Shown one piece after another: positions 15,001-47,989 of a DNA stretch of 64,000 bases (position 1 is its first letter; each line of letters begins with the position of its first letter). A model generated the notes under the pieces. That model saw nothing but the letters and a program-made list of their open reading frames with translations, made no database searches and was not told the origin of the DNA. Both the position numbers and the translations under genes were made by a program. Origin of the DNA: Cheilinus undulatus (taxonomy: Eukaryota > Chordata > Actinopteri > Labriformes > Labridae); assembly GCF_018320785.1 (NCBI RefSeq), contig NC_054869.1, positions 38,963,789 to 39,027,788 of the forward strand, in the 5' to 3' direction.

Positions 15001-16746
15001 GACCTCTGTGCATGCATTTAGTCCTCTTTTCATTAATTCACACATTTTGGCAAATTTCTATATATTTTACCTTTGAAACAGTTTGAAAAAACATTTCAAA
15101 TACAACTTTAAACACAAGTCAAATTCGGACAGGCTAGACAATAGAATTATATTCTTATAGAGAAAGAGATTCCGCTGATTTAATCTTCTTGGGTCAGTCT
15201 TTCCAGGAAGGATAAAGGGGGGGCTTGTACAGTACCTGCAGAGGAATGCACCTCATTGATATAAGAAAACATTAAATAATTTTGGATGGAACCGTGATAG
15301 GTTTTGTTTATCCTGCTGTAAACAGGCCCTGCTCCTGGTTGGCATCTGGAGTACATTGATGTGAGAGATGAGACCATGGATCAGACCTTCAGGTTCCCCT
15401 GCGACCGCTGGCTGGCTAAAAGTGAAGATGACGGACAGATCATGAGGGAGCTGGCATGTGCCAACAACGACTCCATAGACCTCAGTGACAAAACCAGTTA
15501 GTGATACTGGAAGTCTGCGTGCAATATCACAAGTCTTTAACAGTCAAACACAAAGGATTTGAAGCTGATTAAGGTCATTTATTTATGAGGGAGAAATGAT
15601 AACATCTGTCTCTCTGCATTGCTACAGAATATGAAATTGCCATAACAACCGCAAACACCGAAGATGCCTCCACCACAGAAAACGCCTGGATCGTTTTAGA
15701 AGGCAGGAAATCTCGCTCCAAAGAGTTAGTTCTGGAGAACAAGAAAAAGAAGTTTTTAAGGTGCGTCTTTAAAGAGAGTCCACAATAAATTCCTCTTATG
15801 TGGCCTTACATAATCTACCCTCTTTCACATGCTTTGTTTTTCTTCTTTTATCTCATAGCTTCACTCTCTGTTCACTGAGTCTCTTCTCTCAGGAGAGCTA
15901 ATCCTATGAGACACACAGAAGAAAAACTCCCTGTACAGACCAGTCAATTTAACTGTTCAGAACCTCAGATTCTGCCCGTGGTTGTGACGTTTTTTTTTTT
16001 TTTTTTTCCATTCACAGCGGTGCCACCGACACGTTTGAGTTCTCCTCAAAGCACGTGGGGGAGATTGCCGGCATCTGCCTCGGCCATGTGACAAAAGACG
16101 GGAAGAAGGTGAAGAATGAGGCTTTCTGGCACGTCATGGAGGTGGTAGTGACAGAAATGGAGCTGGGAAACAAGTGAGTGGAGCCTCATACATCCTACAT
16201 AATGTTACGTAAAATGTCACATTGACGGTGTTGATGTGAATCCAAACCCCTTCCTTCATGTTTAGGTATTTCTTCCACTGTGACGCAAAAATCCTCCTGG
16301 CAGCCAAAAAGGACCAGTTCCTGACATTTGAGTGCTACAAGTCCGTCGAGAGCTTCGCAAGTAAAGTGCGCAACCTTGTCCCCGTCAAATATGAGATCAT
16401 CATTATCACAGGGGATGTGAAAGGCGGCGGCACGGACTCCAGAGTATTCATCACCATCTACGGCGTCAACGGTGACTCAGGCAAGCGTCATCTACATCAG
16501 AAATTCCGTAACCTTTTTGAGCGAGGGCGAACTGACCGCTTCATCCTGGAGATGCTGGACCTTGGGGAGCTGCTGAGGGTCAAAGTGGAGCACGACAATA
16601 AGGGCTCAAACTGTGGGTGGTTTTTAGAGTGTGTGGAGGTGACCAACACTGCCAACTCAGTGACAACCATCTTCCAGTGTGGAAAGTGGCTGGACGAAAG
16701 TAAGGCTGATGGGCAGACTCAGCGGGTGCTCTACCCAAGATATTAG
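1..16746 (+). CDS. loxhd1: loxhd1, 3' part (18 exons; multi-PLAT protein, partial at 5' end)
   Basis: This is the C-terminal part of lipoxygenase homology domain-containing protein 1, a protein built almost entirely of PLAT (beta-sandwich) repeats. In the family it localises along hair-cell stereocilia and is needed for hearing (DFNB77 in humans). Eighteen exons were placed by splice sites and phase. Their coding lengths sum to 3,099 nt from base 3, so all phases close, giving 1,032 residues plus the stop at 16744-16746. The window holds the end of one PLAT repeat and seven more. Recurrent signatures are G-AGTDA-VF near each repeat start, FERG in the middle, IRIGHDN, GW-L--VEV and FPC-RWL. 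The human protein is about 2,200 residues with 15 PLAT repeats, so roughly half is upstream of the window. The neighbour rnf165 lies tail-to-tail. The family assignment is very secure; isoform structure cannot be judged. Confidence 0.95.
118..282 (+). CDS. loxhd1: loxhd1 window exon 2
   Basis: The acceptor is CTCTCAG and the donor is GTGAGTG. It encodes [12 protein letters not shown], then [20 protein letters not shown], the end of the PLAT repeat started at the left edge. Phase 1 in and phase 1 out. The next intron (283-4170) is about 3.9 kb and holds a Tc1-type transposon. Confidence 0.95.
2455..3611 (-). mobile_element. Tc1/mariner-type transposon, internally deleted
   Basis: It is flanked by TA at 2453-2454 and 3612-3613. 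The ends are inverted repeats beginning CACTATA and containing AGTATTCACTCACC. The minus strand carries a broken Tc1-type transposase. The N-terminal helix-turn-helix part is at 3307-3534 ([19 protein letters not shown]). The C-terminal part is at 2633-2911 ([19 protein letters not shown]). A segment of the catalytic region near 2650 appears deleted. It sits in loxhd1 intron 283-4170. Confidence 0.88.
2633..3534 (-). pseudogene. Tc1-type transposase remnant
   Basis: Two recognisable blocks survive in different frames, an N-terminal DNA-binding block and a block around the second catalytic aspartate (QHDCAPVH). Frameshifts, stops and an A-run insertion make it non-functional. Plus-strand ORFs over the same bases are shadows. 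Confidence 0.8.
4171..4352 (+). CDS. loxhd1: loxhd1 window exon 3 (PLAT start)
   Basis: A T-rich tract ending in TAG precedes it and GTGAGC follows. It encodes [27 protein letters not shown] and [13 protein letters not shown], the first half of a PLAT repeat with the intact GAGTDA loop. Phase 1 in and phase 0 out. Confidence 0.95.
4431..4547 (+). CDS. loxhd1: loxhd1 window exon 4
   Basis: The acceptor is TCTCCAG and the donor GTAGGA. It encodes [19 protein letters not shown], then [17 protein letters not shown], the central strands of the PLAT repeat begun in the previous exon. It is 39 whole codons, so skipping it would keep the frame. Confidence 0.95.
4675..4837 (+). CDS. loxhd1: loxhd1 window exon 5
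   Basis: The acceptor is TTGCAG and the donor GTAGGT. It encodes [20 protein letters not shown], closing the PLAT repeat, and then a charged linker. An alternative AG lies 35 bases upstream at 4640, but the chosen site keeps the frame and the FPC-CWL motif. Phase 0 in and phase 1 out. Confidence 0.93.
5205..5970 (-). mobile_element. Truncated Tc1-like transposon
   Basis: The minus strand encodes Tc1 transposase pieces: [20 protein letters not shown] at 5343-5618 and [20 protein letters not shown] at 5204-5401. The latter includes the SDE of the catalytic core. The match stops around the GGSIM block near 5210, so the 3' half is missing. The other end is near ACATCCAATGGGATGAATAC at 5945-5964. 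It is the same family as 17622-19049. It lies in loxhd1 intron 4838-6420. Confidence 0.8.
6421..6575 (+). CDS. loxhd1: loxhd1 window exon 6 (PLAT start)
   Basis: The acceptor is CATCACAG and the donor GTATGTG. It encodes [31 protein letters not shown] and NKNKFERGE, the first half of a PLAT repeat. Phase 1 in and phase 0 out. The preceding intron holds a truncated Tc1-like element. Confidence 0.95.
6653..6862 (+). CDS. loxhd1: loxhd1 window exon 7
   Basis: The acceptor is ACGCACAG and the donor GTTTGTT. It encodes [20 protein letters not shown] and [20 protein letters not shown], then [13 protein letters not shown], the second half of the PLAT repeat. It is 70 whole codons. Confidence 0.95.
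6999..7125 (+). CDS. loxhd1: loxhd1 window exon 8 (lysine-rich linker)
   Basis: The acceptor is CGTTTCAG and the donor GTAAGG. It encodes [20 protein letters not shown], then a run of seven lysines and an acidic stretch (VVEEG). It is an inter-PLAT linker and not part of a beta-sandwich. Phase 0 in and phase 1 out. Confidence 0.9.
7910..8428 (+). mobile_element. Tc1-like transposon fragment
   Basis: The right end, GGTCTGAATACTTTCCAAAT followed by GCACTGTA at about 8402-8428, is a typical Tc1 terminal repeat. Upstream bases resemble decayed Tc1 transposase coding sequence (for example [12 protein letters not shown] and [12 protein letters not shown] from 8043). No left end was identified. It lies in loxhd1 intron 7126-9023. 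Confidence 0.65.
9024..9232 (+). CDS. loxhd1: loxhd1 window exon 9 (divergent PLAT start)
   Basis: The acceptor is TTTTTCAG and the donor GTGAGA. It encodes [20 protein letters not shown], then [10 protein letters not shown] and [13 protein letters not shown]. It has the PLAT fold pattern but lacks the usual GAGTDA loop at the start. Phase 1 in and phase 0 out. The preceding 1.9-kb intron holds a Tc1 fragment. Confidence 0.93.
9447..9632 (+). CDS. loxhd1: loxhd1 window exon 10
   Basis: The acceptor is CTCCTCAG and the donor GTGAGTC. It encodes [35 protein letters not shown] and a short linker, finishing the divergent PLAT repeat of the previous exon. It is 62 whole codons. Confidence 0.94.
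9736..9863 (+). CDS. loxhd1: loxhd1 window exon 11 (PLAT start)
   Basis: The acceptor is TTTTTAG and the donor GTCAGT. It encodes [39 protein letters not shown] and NEDR. It is the first quarter of a PLAT repeat with an AGTDTN loop. Phase 0 in and phase 2 out. Confidence 0.94.
10291..10408 (+). CDS. loxhd1: loxhd1 window exon 12
   Basis: The acceptor is TCCTGCAG and the donor GTAATG. It encodes [39 protein letters not shown], the middle of the PLAT repeat. Phase 2 in and phase 0 out. Confidence 0.94.
10490..10590. repeat. Short interspersed repeat, SINE-like
   Basis: The text CACTTATCCTGTTTAGGGTC with AGCCAATCCCAGCTG and GGACTGGTCACCAG matches a repeat I recognise as very common in fish genomes. 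Ends and family could not be fixed. It lies in loxhd1 intron 10409-11782. Confidence 0.5.
11783..11960 (+). CDS. loxhd1: loxhd1 window exon 13
   Basis: The acceptor is GCTCTCAG and the donor GTGGGT. It encodes [20 protein letters not shown], closing one PLAT repeat. A charged linker ([10 protein letters not shown]) follows, then [14 protein letters not shown], the first strand of the next repeat. Phase 0 in and phase 1 out. Confidence 0.94.
12080..12265 (+). CDS. loxhd1: loxhd1 window exon 14
   Basis: The acceptor is TGTGCAG and the donor GTGAGG. It encodes [35 protein letters not shown] and [11 protein letters not shown], the body of a canonical PLAT repeat. Phase 1 in and phase 1 out. The next intron (12266-15325) holds a hAT-type transposon. 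Confidence 0.95.
13213..14671. mobile_element. hAT-type non-autonomous transposon with perfect 8-bp target duplication
   Basis: The direct repeat CTCTAGAC occurs at 13205-13212 and 14672-14679, exactly flanking the element. The ends are inverted: CAGGGGTGTCAAACTCAA on the left and, reverse-complemented, CATGGGTGTCAAACTCAA on the right (17 of 18 match). An 8-bp duplication and CAGGGGTG-type ends are hallmarks of hAT elements. There is no transposase. The interior is mostly a T-rich minisatellite. It lies in loxhd1 intron 12266-15325. Confidence 0.9.
13455..14480. repeat. T-rich degenerate minisatellite inside the hAT element
   Basis: Units such as TCATATTTTGACTTTTAAAC alternate with TCATCATTTTGAATTCTAGC for about 1 kb, with an irregular period of roughly 35-45 bases. 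Open frames across it are low-complexity artefacts. Confidence 0.85.
15326..15496 (+). CDS. loxhd1: loxhd1 window exon 15
   Basis: The acceptor is GTAAACAG and the donor GTTAGT. It encodes [40 protein letters not shown] and a short linker. It closes the PLAT repeat after a 3-kb intron. Phase 1 in and phase 1 out. Confidence 0.95.
15628..15760 (+). CDS. loxhd1: loxhd1 window exon 16 (divergent PLAT start)
   Basis: The acceptor is GCTACAG and the donor GTGCGT. It encodes [40 protein letters not shown] and KFLR. The GAGTDA loop is absent and replaced by an STTENA stretch. Phase 1 in and phase 2 out. Confidence 0.93.
16018..16173 (+). CDS. loxhd1: loxhd1 window exon 17
   Basis: A long T-tract and TTCACAG precede it and GTGAGT follows. 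It encodes [40 protein letters not shown] and [12 protein letters not shown], the middle of the seventh PLAT repeat in the window. Phase 2 in and phase 2 out. Confidence 0.94.
16266..16746 (+). CDS. loxhd1: loxhd1 last exon (terminal PLAT and stop)
   Basis: The acceptor is ATGTTTAG. It encodes [20 protein letters not shown], finishing the previous repeat. A complete terminal PLAT repeat follows ([70 protein letters not shown]) and the protein ends LYPRY at TAG. The loop here is GGGTDS instead of GAGTDA. Unlike the other repeats this one is not split by introns. Confidence 0.97.
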
Positions 16747-16955
16747 GAGGAGGTCAGGAGGCACAAAGAGTGGGTGAGCATTTCCTTAGTGAGTATGTGG
16801 GGCATCTGTTGATTTTTTTTACACAAGTCTTGTCACTTCTAGTTACCAGTTTTCCCTTTTAACTTTGTGCCAACTGTTTACACTGCCCTTCCTCTAGCAT
16901 CATTAAAAGCCAATTTCTATCATCTTCAAATAAAGTCAAATTAGATCTAAACATT
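16747..16955 (+). other. loxhd1: loxhd1 3' untranslated region with AATAAA
   Basis: A canonical AATAAA lies at 16929-16934, about 185 bases after the stop. A short 3'UTR with cleavage near 16950 is inferred. Confidence 0.6.
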
Positions 16956-17621
16956 GCCCAAAATCTTGGCAAGAATCCAGTCTTTATTTATTCTTTCTTT
17001 GTTTCATTTCTTGAGGACTATTTCAGACAGGTGCACACATCATGACACACTCTGCATAGTCCCAGTCATTTGGCCTCTGCAAATTACACACAAAGACAAA
17101 AAGTAATCGAACAAAATCTTCAGTTTAAAATGTAGTGTAGGAAAAGTGACTCAATACAGTACACAAAACAAGCAGTATACAAACTGGAAAGATGTTTTTC
17201 ACTGTGGTCTTGATGGACAGTTTCCCCTACAATACAATAATGTACATGGGAAATGTAAAAGTCACTCAGTGCTGCAGAGGATTAAAACTAATTGTCCCAG
17301 AAGGGGAAAAAACAGCTATTACAGCTATGGGGGAACATTTTCCTTTCTCCTTGTGACGTTTAATTGACAGAGGCATTCTAGCGCTGCAGTTTGATTGACG
17401 TTTGACAAAGCAATCAAGCATTGTGTCCCCGTCTGTTAATATGAGCTTATGTGGAATAATTTTTACATATACTTTGGATAAAAAGTTGTTTTCCAACAAA
17501 CCTAGTGTATGGAAGATGCTATAGTAAGTAGGATGTACAGGGGATTAGGCCCATCTTGCAGCATATTGAATCATCTATGTGCTTTTTAATGGCAACAGTT
17601 TAGTACTATGTCTGCTATTTA
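16956..17621. other. Intergenic sequence between convergent genes
   Basis: No coding signature, RNA gene or clear repeat was seen between the loxhd1 polyadenylation region and the Tc1 element at 17622. Confidence 0.4.
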
Positions 17622-19049
17622 CAGTGCCTATTAAAATTATTCACTTGGATGTTCTGTCCTTTTACTGATGCTATAAATCAGTCATGGTAAATAAAATCTG
17701 GCTTTCTGACAAAAATAAAAACTAGTAATGTCAAATTGAAAACAGATTTATAAAAAGTAAGCAAAAGTAAAATAATAATAATAAATGAAAATGAAATGTA
17801 TAATAAGTGAATGCATAAAATGACTGACCTAATTCAACAGAGTTTTAGCTAATTGGTGCTAGTGGTCTCATAGTAAGTGAAATAGGAATCTGGTCACTGG
17901 TTAATCAGTATTCCTGGCTACCATTACACCATGAAGACAAAAGAACACTCCAAACAACTCAGAGAAAAGGTTATTGAGAAGTATACAAAAAATATCCAAG
18001 GCACTGAACATTCCTTGGAGTTCAGTTAAGTCCATCATCAAGAAATGGCACATGTGGAAATCTGCAAGAAGGAGACTAGTGAGAGAGGCCACCAAGACAC
18101 CTATGTCTACTCTGAAGGAGTTACAAGCATTAGCCGCTGAGATGAGAGAGCCTCTGTGTACAACAACTGTTGCCTGGGTCTTCACCAGTCAAAGCCTTAT
18201 GGAAGAGTGGCAAAGAGAAAGACACTATCAAAGAAAGCTCATATAAAATCTCGACTAGAGTTCCCCTAAAGGCATGTGGGAGAAAGGTCTTTGGTCTGAT
18301 GAGACCAAAATGGTGCTTTTTGGCCATCAGACAAGGTGCAGTGTTTTGCGAACACAGAACACTGCACATCACCACAAACACACCGTCTCCACTGTGAAGC
18401 ACGGTGGTGGCAGCATCATGTTGTGGGGATACTTTTCAGAACAGCCCTGGAAGGCTTGTAAAGGTAGACGGTAAAATGAATGCGACAAAATATAGTAAAA
18501 TCCTGGAGGACAATCTTATTCAATCTGCCAGAGAACTATGGCTTGGGAGAAGATTTCTTTTTCAGCAAGACAATGACCCGAAGCATACAGTGAAAGCTGC
18601 ACAGAAATGTTTTAAGACTACAAGGTGAATGTTCTGGAGTGGCCAAGTCAATTTGTGGCTCGACTTGAAACTGGTTGTCCATTCCTGATCACCGTGCAAC
18701 CTGAGAGAGCCCGAGTAGTTTGCAAAGAAGACAGGAGTAAAATTTAAGTGTCCAGATGTGCAAGCCTGATTGAGGCCTATCCACAGAGACTGAGTGCTGT
18801 GACTGCAGCCAGAGTACATCTACTAAATACCGACTTCAAGGCAGGGAATATTTATGCAGTCTTTTTTTTTTTCACATTACATATTTTTCATTTGACATTA
18901 CTTTGTAGAAAACTGTTTTCACTTTGACATTTAAGAGTTTTTGAGGGGTTTGTTTGTCAAAAAAGCCAAATAATGTTGACCATGACTGATTTATAAAAGG
19001 AATAAAAAGGTAAAACATCCAATGAGGTGAATACTTGTTATAGGCACTG
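17622..19049 (+). mobile_element. Full-length Tc1-like transposon, degenerate
   Basis: It is flanked by TA at 17620-17621 and 19050-19051. The ends are inverted: CAGTGCCTATTAAAATTATT on the left and, reverse-complemented, CAGTGCCTATAACAAGTATT on the right. The plus strand carries a transposase reading [17 protein letters not shown] from 17935, [20 protein letters not shown] near 18047, [16 protein letters not shown] near 18404 and FLFQQDNDPKHTVKAA near 18555. Frameshifts separate these blocks. Confidence 0.88.
17932..18830 (+). pseudogene. Tc1-like transposase, frameshifted
   Basis: A start codon at 17932 opens the family-typical N-terminus, but the frame ends after about 30 residues and later blocks continue in other frames. 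The catalytic neighbourhoods SDETKM (about 18295) and QQDNDPKHT (about 18565) are still readable. It is not expected to make an active protein. Confidence 0.8.
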
Positions 19050-19599
19050 TATTTTATGCTATATTTAACCATCCATTTTTTTAATTTAAGGGAAAAAGGA
19101 ATGTTTGAGAGAGAAAAAGCAAGGTGATTTGGCTGCAATGTTACTTCTAATGAAATTAGTATTTTCAATGTAGACTCCACAGTTCACTTTTTCTTAATGG
19201 TATATTGTAAATTTAGACCAATCAGAACTAATAACATAATTTTAGGTGTGACAGACAGGCAGCCTGTTTAGGAGTTAATTAAAAATCAAATTCTGCCCTT
19301 TATTTAATTAATGGCTTGAGGCAAAACATTCACATTGGTTTGAACATGTGTATGGCTATTCATATACATGACTCTTTGGCCAGTATTGTTTTTATAATGC
19401 ACATTTTGACGAGGATCTCTTTGATATGCCGTTTAAAAATAATGATTTAATAATGTTTCAGGGTTCAGTGCATCTTGGAAAAAAGTTGACCAATTTTCCA
19501 GTCATGGAAAATAAGGGATGAAGCAAATGTCCTGAAATATCTTGTGCTATCCTTGACATTTGTTTCTTTTTAAAGCTATATTTTTTGGGATTGTCTGTA

Positions 19600-19745
19600 T
19601 TTATAAAGGAAAGTGGATAAAGTCAGCAACAAGGACGAGGGAATGGGGGATGAGTTGTGGGAAAGGAGCCACAGACCAGATTTGAACCCGAGTGGCTTGA
19701 GTATATGGAGCACAACGTAACTGCTAGGCCATCTGCACCCTATCC
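19600..19745. repeat. tRNA-like SINE-type repeat copy A
   Basis: GGGGGATGAGTTGTGGGAAA, then GATTTGAACCCGAGTGGC and TAACTGCTAGGCCATCTGCA. It resembles a teleost interspersed repeat that contains a tRNA-like TTCGAACC arm. Further copies are at 20505-20690 and 28980-29180. Confidence 0.55.
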
Positions 19746-20100
19746 TGGGAAGTCATTTAACATTTGCCTTATTTTGCCGCTCCAAAACAGTTGATGCTGC
19801 CATCTGTGAGGGCTTAATATTGTAAATGGTCATATCAAAAAACATCCCCAAGACATGTAGGAGCACTGGCAGGCTGGATGAAACTGAGGTAATGTTACAA
19901 CTGTGATGGTCAAGACTTCCAATTATGTAAGACATTTCAAATGCAAACATTTAAGTCACTGCTGGCTGCTTGCCCTAGTTTTATTAGGTGTATAGACTGA
20001 CTTCATTCTTTTCTTCACCTTGTTTTAAAGTGGATCCATGTTACATCAGTTAGCATGTTTGGGTCATTAACAAGTTTATGTGTAGCTAGTAGAACATGGC

Positions 20101-20325
20101 AATCAATCAGTCTTTATTTGTATAGCTCCAATGTTATCTCAAGACACTTTACAAAGATGGCAGGTCTAGACTATGCTCTGTTATATTATTTATGAAGACC
20201 CAACATTAATCCACCATGAGAACAGCACTATGCAACATTTATCATAGTTATAGTGGCAAGGGAAAACTGCCTTTTAACAGGGAGGAAACCCAAGCAGGAC
20301 CAGAATGTGCTCAACTTCATTAGGA
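20101..20325 (+). repeat. Interspersed repeat beginning AATCAATCAGTCTTTATTTG
   Basis: It contains TATAGCTCCAATGTTATCTC, AAGACACTTTACAAAG and GGGAGGAAACCCAAGCAGGA. Part of the same family recurs at 31178-31400, and what I recognise as its interior is at 62140-62600. It is a common teleost repeat whose class I cannot name with certainty. Confidence 0.6.
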
Positions 20326-20504
20326 TTTTTGGCTTTCAAGGATCATGAAAACAAGATAATTAAGATTATACTACGACTGTGCCACATGCTGTGATGTGCT
20401 CATAGGTTTTTGTCATGTGTGGCAAATGCTTGTTCATGTTTTAACCATAAAAATACATCACAAATGACCTCAGAAAACATAGTTAATTATAAACTTAAGT
20501 ATTA

Positions 20505-20690
20505 TGTTTTTGGGCTTTTTGCCTTTATTAGATAGGACAGCTGAAGAACGAAAAGAAACATGGGGAGAGATAAAAGGAGAAAGAGCTGCACCAAACAGCA
20601 CAGAGACCAATCCTAGAACCAGTGCATTGAAGACCATAGCCCTTAGGTAATTGGTGCCTGCTCTTTTAAGTAAGCCAAACAGGCACCATA
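20505..20690. repeat. tRNA-like SINE-type repeat copy B
   Basis: GCCTTTATTAGATAGGACAG, then GAAACATGGGGAGAGATAAA and CCAATCCTAGAACCAGTGCA. It is diverged but has the same order of blocks as the copy at 28980-29180. Confidence 0.5.
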
Positions 20691-21159
20691 AACTCCACCA
20701 TGTAGTTTTATGATTCAGCTCTGGTTTCAAATGTCAAAGCAGTTTTTTGTACACTCAGTAATGAATGAGGTAGCATGGTTAAAGCTATAAATGCCAGCTG
20801 AACCATAAGGAGGTCAAACAGCTGCTAAATGAACAGTATTTGACTTAGACTTCCACAGAAGGGAACATTTTGGTGTACTGGCACGATGTGCTCCTGTTGT
20901 AGCAGCTAAACTATCTCAGAAAATGCCCTGTAGAAAAGAGTGGGAACCCTGTGTGTCTATGTCTGAACCGGCTCAACTATATCATGTCTTGCAAGTTCTT
21001 GTCAGCACCCACAAGTGGAATAATACAATCATGTCTTCATATAAGCTAATATTGGCCTAAAATGTTATAAAACGTTTGGCAGTTCTTCAAATGAAGTGTA
21101 ATCAGAGGGTTGATAAGGAAAGATTTGTGAACTTAAAGAAGAGTAACACCACAGGTTAG

Positions 21160-24100
21160 TTGTCAGCATTTTAGGCAGTTTATTTGAAAAACACATACAA
21201 AAAGATCATATACAAGACAATAAATAAAAAAGAGACAGAACAGTTTGGGTTAAGCTATGCAACTTTTTGCATCATCATTAGTAATAAATACAGTACAAAA
21301 TCCACCCAGAGTGAATCTAAAGATTTCCACAATATTCACTGATCATGTTATTCTTCATTATGATTTAGCTATTGCTTTCATATTATTGATACATACTTCT
21401 ACTTTTCTATAAAATACTCAAGATCATAAAACATTGCGCGGTTACAGCAAAACAGCAGTGTGTTGTACAAAGATGGCCACATCCCTTTTTCACTGGCAGG
21501 TTAATAATCAACATTTTTTCAGCAGCAAAGAAACATCTGAAATATTCAAGAAGGTACAGCATCATATTAAACACGTCTACAGAGCTACTCCCACATACAC
21601 ATAGGAAAACCTGAGAAGGACATGCATTAAAAAGCTTGTGCTTTAAGTTCTACTGTTCATTCCGGTTCATCAGCTTGAGTTAATACTATGGCTACTGTCC
21701 AGTTCGCTCTGGAGTAAATGGGGTACACTGTGGAGGACGTGGGGTAAGGCCAGTGAGAGCACGAAATGAAATCATAATAATCAGAGTAAGACCAGCCAGC
21801 GTCATTCCAATCCATTACATGTTATATTCATTTGCAGGATTAGTAGAGTATTAATAAGAAATGCACACCTAAAACATAGTTAGCTTATTATACCCAGGTG
21901 TAAAACACGCTATCTATATTGTATAACCACAGTACACCAGAAATTTGCTCAATAAGACCAATGGCTCAAGTTAGCATGTTAGATACTTCCCAAAACCCCG
22001 CACAAAGCTATTGCAAGCAATACAAAAGAACAAATTAATACCGCTCATTATGTGGGTCCTAAATAAGAGTAAGAAGCACTGAATTGAGATCCAGATATAA
22101 TGGAATATCATGAAATGGTCATCTTAAAATAAAGAATAATAAAATATGACTGATTATGAAAAAAAAGCAGTGTTGTATAACAAAAGCAAGCTAATTGTGG
22201 AGCTGTACTAAGACGAAAAGGGGTTCTAGTCCCTTTAATCTGCTTTAAATCAAAGCAGGGATGTTATAATAAAACACAAACATGTTCATATTGAAACAAA
22301 CAGGTGATATGAATGGAATGTAATCCAGATCAACAGCACCATGCTGGCTAGAAAATGTGTTGGGAAACAACCCGGCCCCCAAAGTCAAATTTTCAACACG
22401 TTTCTTTTTTTCTCCTTTGAAAAGAAAACACAGACGGCATGCAGAAGCATCCCCACCGACCAATGCATAATGAGGTATTCTTTTTTTAATATTTTGTGTT
22501 ATTTTAAATAAATATATTGATTAAATTGCAAAGTTATGAGATAGAGACATTAAATATTCCACCACGATAGCTAGCTAGCTACAGTTAGTAATAAATAATG
22601 ATTGTTAAATACTTAAGGCATCTTTAATCACAGCATTCTATGTGAACTAGCAAACCTCCATGTTCATCCATCTGTAGTTTTTTGGATGGAGGTTTCACAC
22701 ACAAAAAAGAAAAAAGAAAAAACGCAACACAAACAGTCAAGTTACCCTCCAATAATACACAAGGAAGCATGAAAATACTCGTAACTGAATAGAAACACAA
22801 AATCTAGGACAAGAAGAACCCACACCACCAAACCAAAAATCAGGCAACTCCATATTATAGTGCATTTACAAAACACAAGCTACATTAGAACAACAATAAA
22901 TATGTTTTTGCAGCATTGCAGCTTTTTCTTCACTATGGTTAAAATGGACAGGGACTTGGCATATTAGTACCATGTCCAAATTGGCATGTGAGCAAAAAAA
23001 AGTACAAGTAATAAGGAAAAGAAAACAATGGCAGAAAAATAAAGACAATTAAAATAAAATTAATGTTAAGAACAATTGTTTGGTATTTTTCAAATGGATG
23101 GCTTTTTCTCCCTTTCACCCTCCTTCAAGTGAACTACGCCGACATGGTTCATGCATGATAAAGAGAAAACGGCTTCTATCACTGAACAGATCACAGTTGT
23201 TTTAGCAATACCATACACTACTACCATGGGGGGGAGGGGGTGGGGGACAATCATACACATTCTAGCAAATATCACAGGCAAACTAGTTTGTATTTTCCCT
23301 GTAACACCAGACACAGTTTTTTATCAAACAGCAGGAGCAACAACCTAGATTGAAATGAAAAGGAGCCGATACACGACAGAGGCGATTCACTGTGTATAGA
23401 AATCACATGTGCTTGTTCGATAGGCAATAAGGTTCAGGTAAAAGGTCATACAAATGTCAGATTTTACTCACTCTGATGGCAAGACTCAGGCACTGCATCC
23501 TCAAGCCCATGCCGGCCTCTCTTGTCATGATCGCGCCATGACAGGAGCGAGGCAACACAGAGGAGTTGCAGTTAGACACGGATCTGCTAGCAGCTCTTTG
23601 AATCCTTGAAACCTCGAGTATCAGGAGAGAAATGCTACATCGGTGTGAGATCGGTGTCTAAGGGCAACTTTGGTCTACTCTTGATGAGTAGGGATGGGGG
23701 TGCGGGTAGGTGAGGGGGGGTATTGGGTGCATTCTTGTCCTCCTCTATGAATGAGTGGGATCGTCAGAGTCATAGTATACGGTTCACATGCACAGACATA
23801 GTCCCTGTTTTCTACTGCTCCACAATATTAACGACACAGCCCAAGCCTGCCATACAGCATGCACATCTGAGGCCTCTGCTCTAGATTATAGAGGCCTGAC
23901 TACGACACTACACAGATCACTGGAAGCCATGCCTGCAGTTAGCGGGTTAGCATCAACTCTGATGGCATCTACTAACTGTAAATCCACAAACCATGTTAGA
24001 CAAGAAAGAGGGATTTTTGGCCTTTTTAACACAACTAGCTCTTTCCTCGTTGATTTAACACACTGAAGATTCTCCTAGAGCTGTGCTCACCCTCTTTGAA

Positions 24101-24732
24101 GGATTATTTTTCACAAAAGGCTTTTGCTTGCTACACAACACTGTTACTCTGTAAATACTTTGTCAGTACTACACTCCATTACACCACAAGCGTTCAGCTA
24201 CAAGAGTTCACACCAAACAACCTCATGCTAATCATTTTAAATTGTTCTGTACAGATGTGCTGAGGGCTTGGGCAGAGTGCAGCTTAAAGGATTTTTCACA
24301 GGCCTGCGGGGGAAAGGGTTTAGATGTAGTGGCAGAGAAATGGCCTTAATACAACACACACAGGTTGGAAGTCAGTCAGAGTGTACTCTCTCTGTGCTGT
24401 ATGGAGAAATGTACACAGGAAACACAATCTGACAGATTGGTGTGAAGCCTCAGCACATCTGTCCATACATGTCTGCGCCTCCTGCCTTTTACATCCAAAA
24501 GTCCATTCAACCAACCTTCAGTCCAGCCCACCTTTCCATGCGTCAACCCCCCATCCCTCGTTGTGAGTGTGCTTTGTTGATCTCTCCATCACAGCTGTCT
24601 CAGAAGGCAGGCTTGTAGAGTGATGCGGAGAGGGGGAAGAGGGGCGGTTTGGCAGAGCTTCCCCCTCCCAGAGGGAGGCGACGGAAAATGAACGAGATCC
24701 AGATCCAAAGCTGCAGGAGTTGACAGGAGCTA
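21160..24732 (-). other. rnf165: rnf165 3' untranslated region
   Basis: From the stop codon down to a minus-strand AATAAA at 21184-21179 there is about 3.5 kb without coding signatures or obvious transposons, unlike the surrounding DNA. A long 3'UTR is typical of this gene. The exact cleavage site near 21160 is inferred. Confidence 0.55.

Positions 24733-47989
<23,257 letters not shown>

Noticed and set aside
19600..19745. tRNA gene suggested by TTGAACCC-like arm
   Set aside because: No cloverleaf could be folded by eye. The same text recurs at 20.5 and 29.0 kb as a SINE-like repeat.
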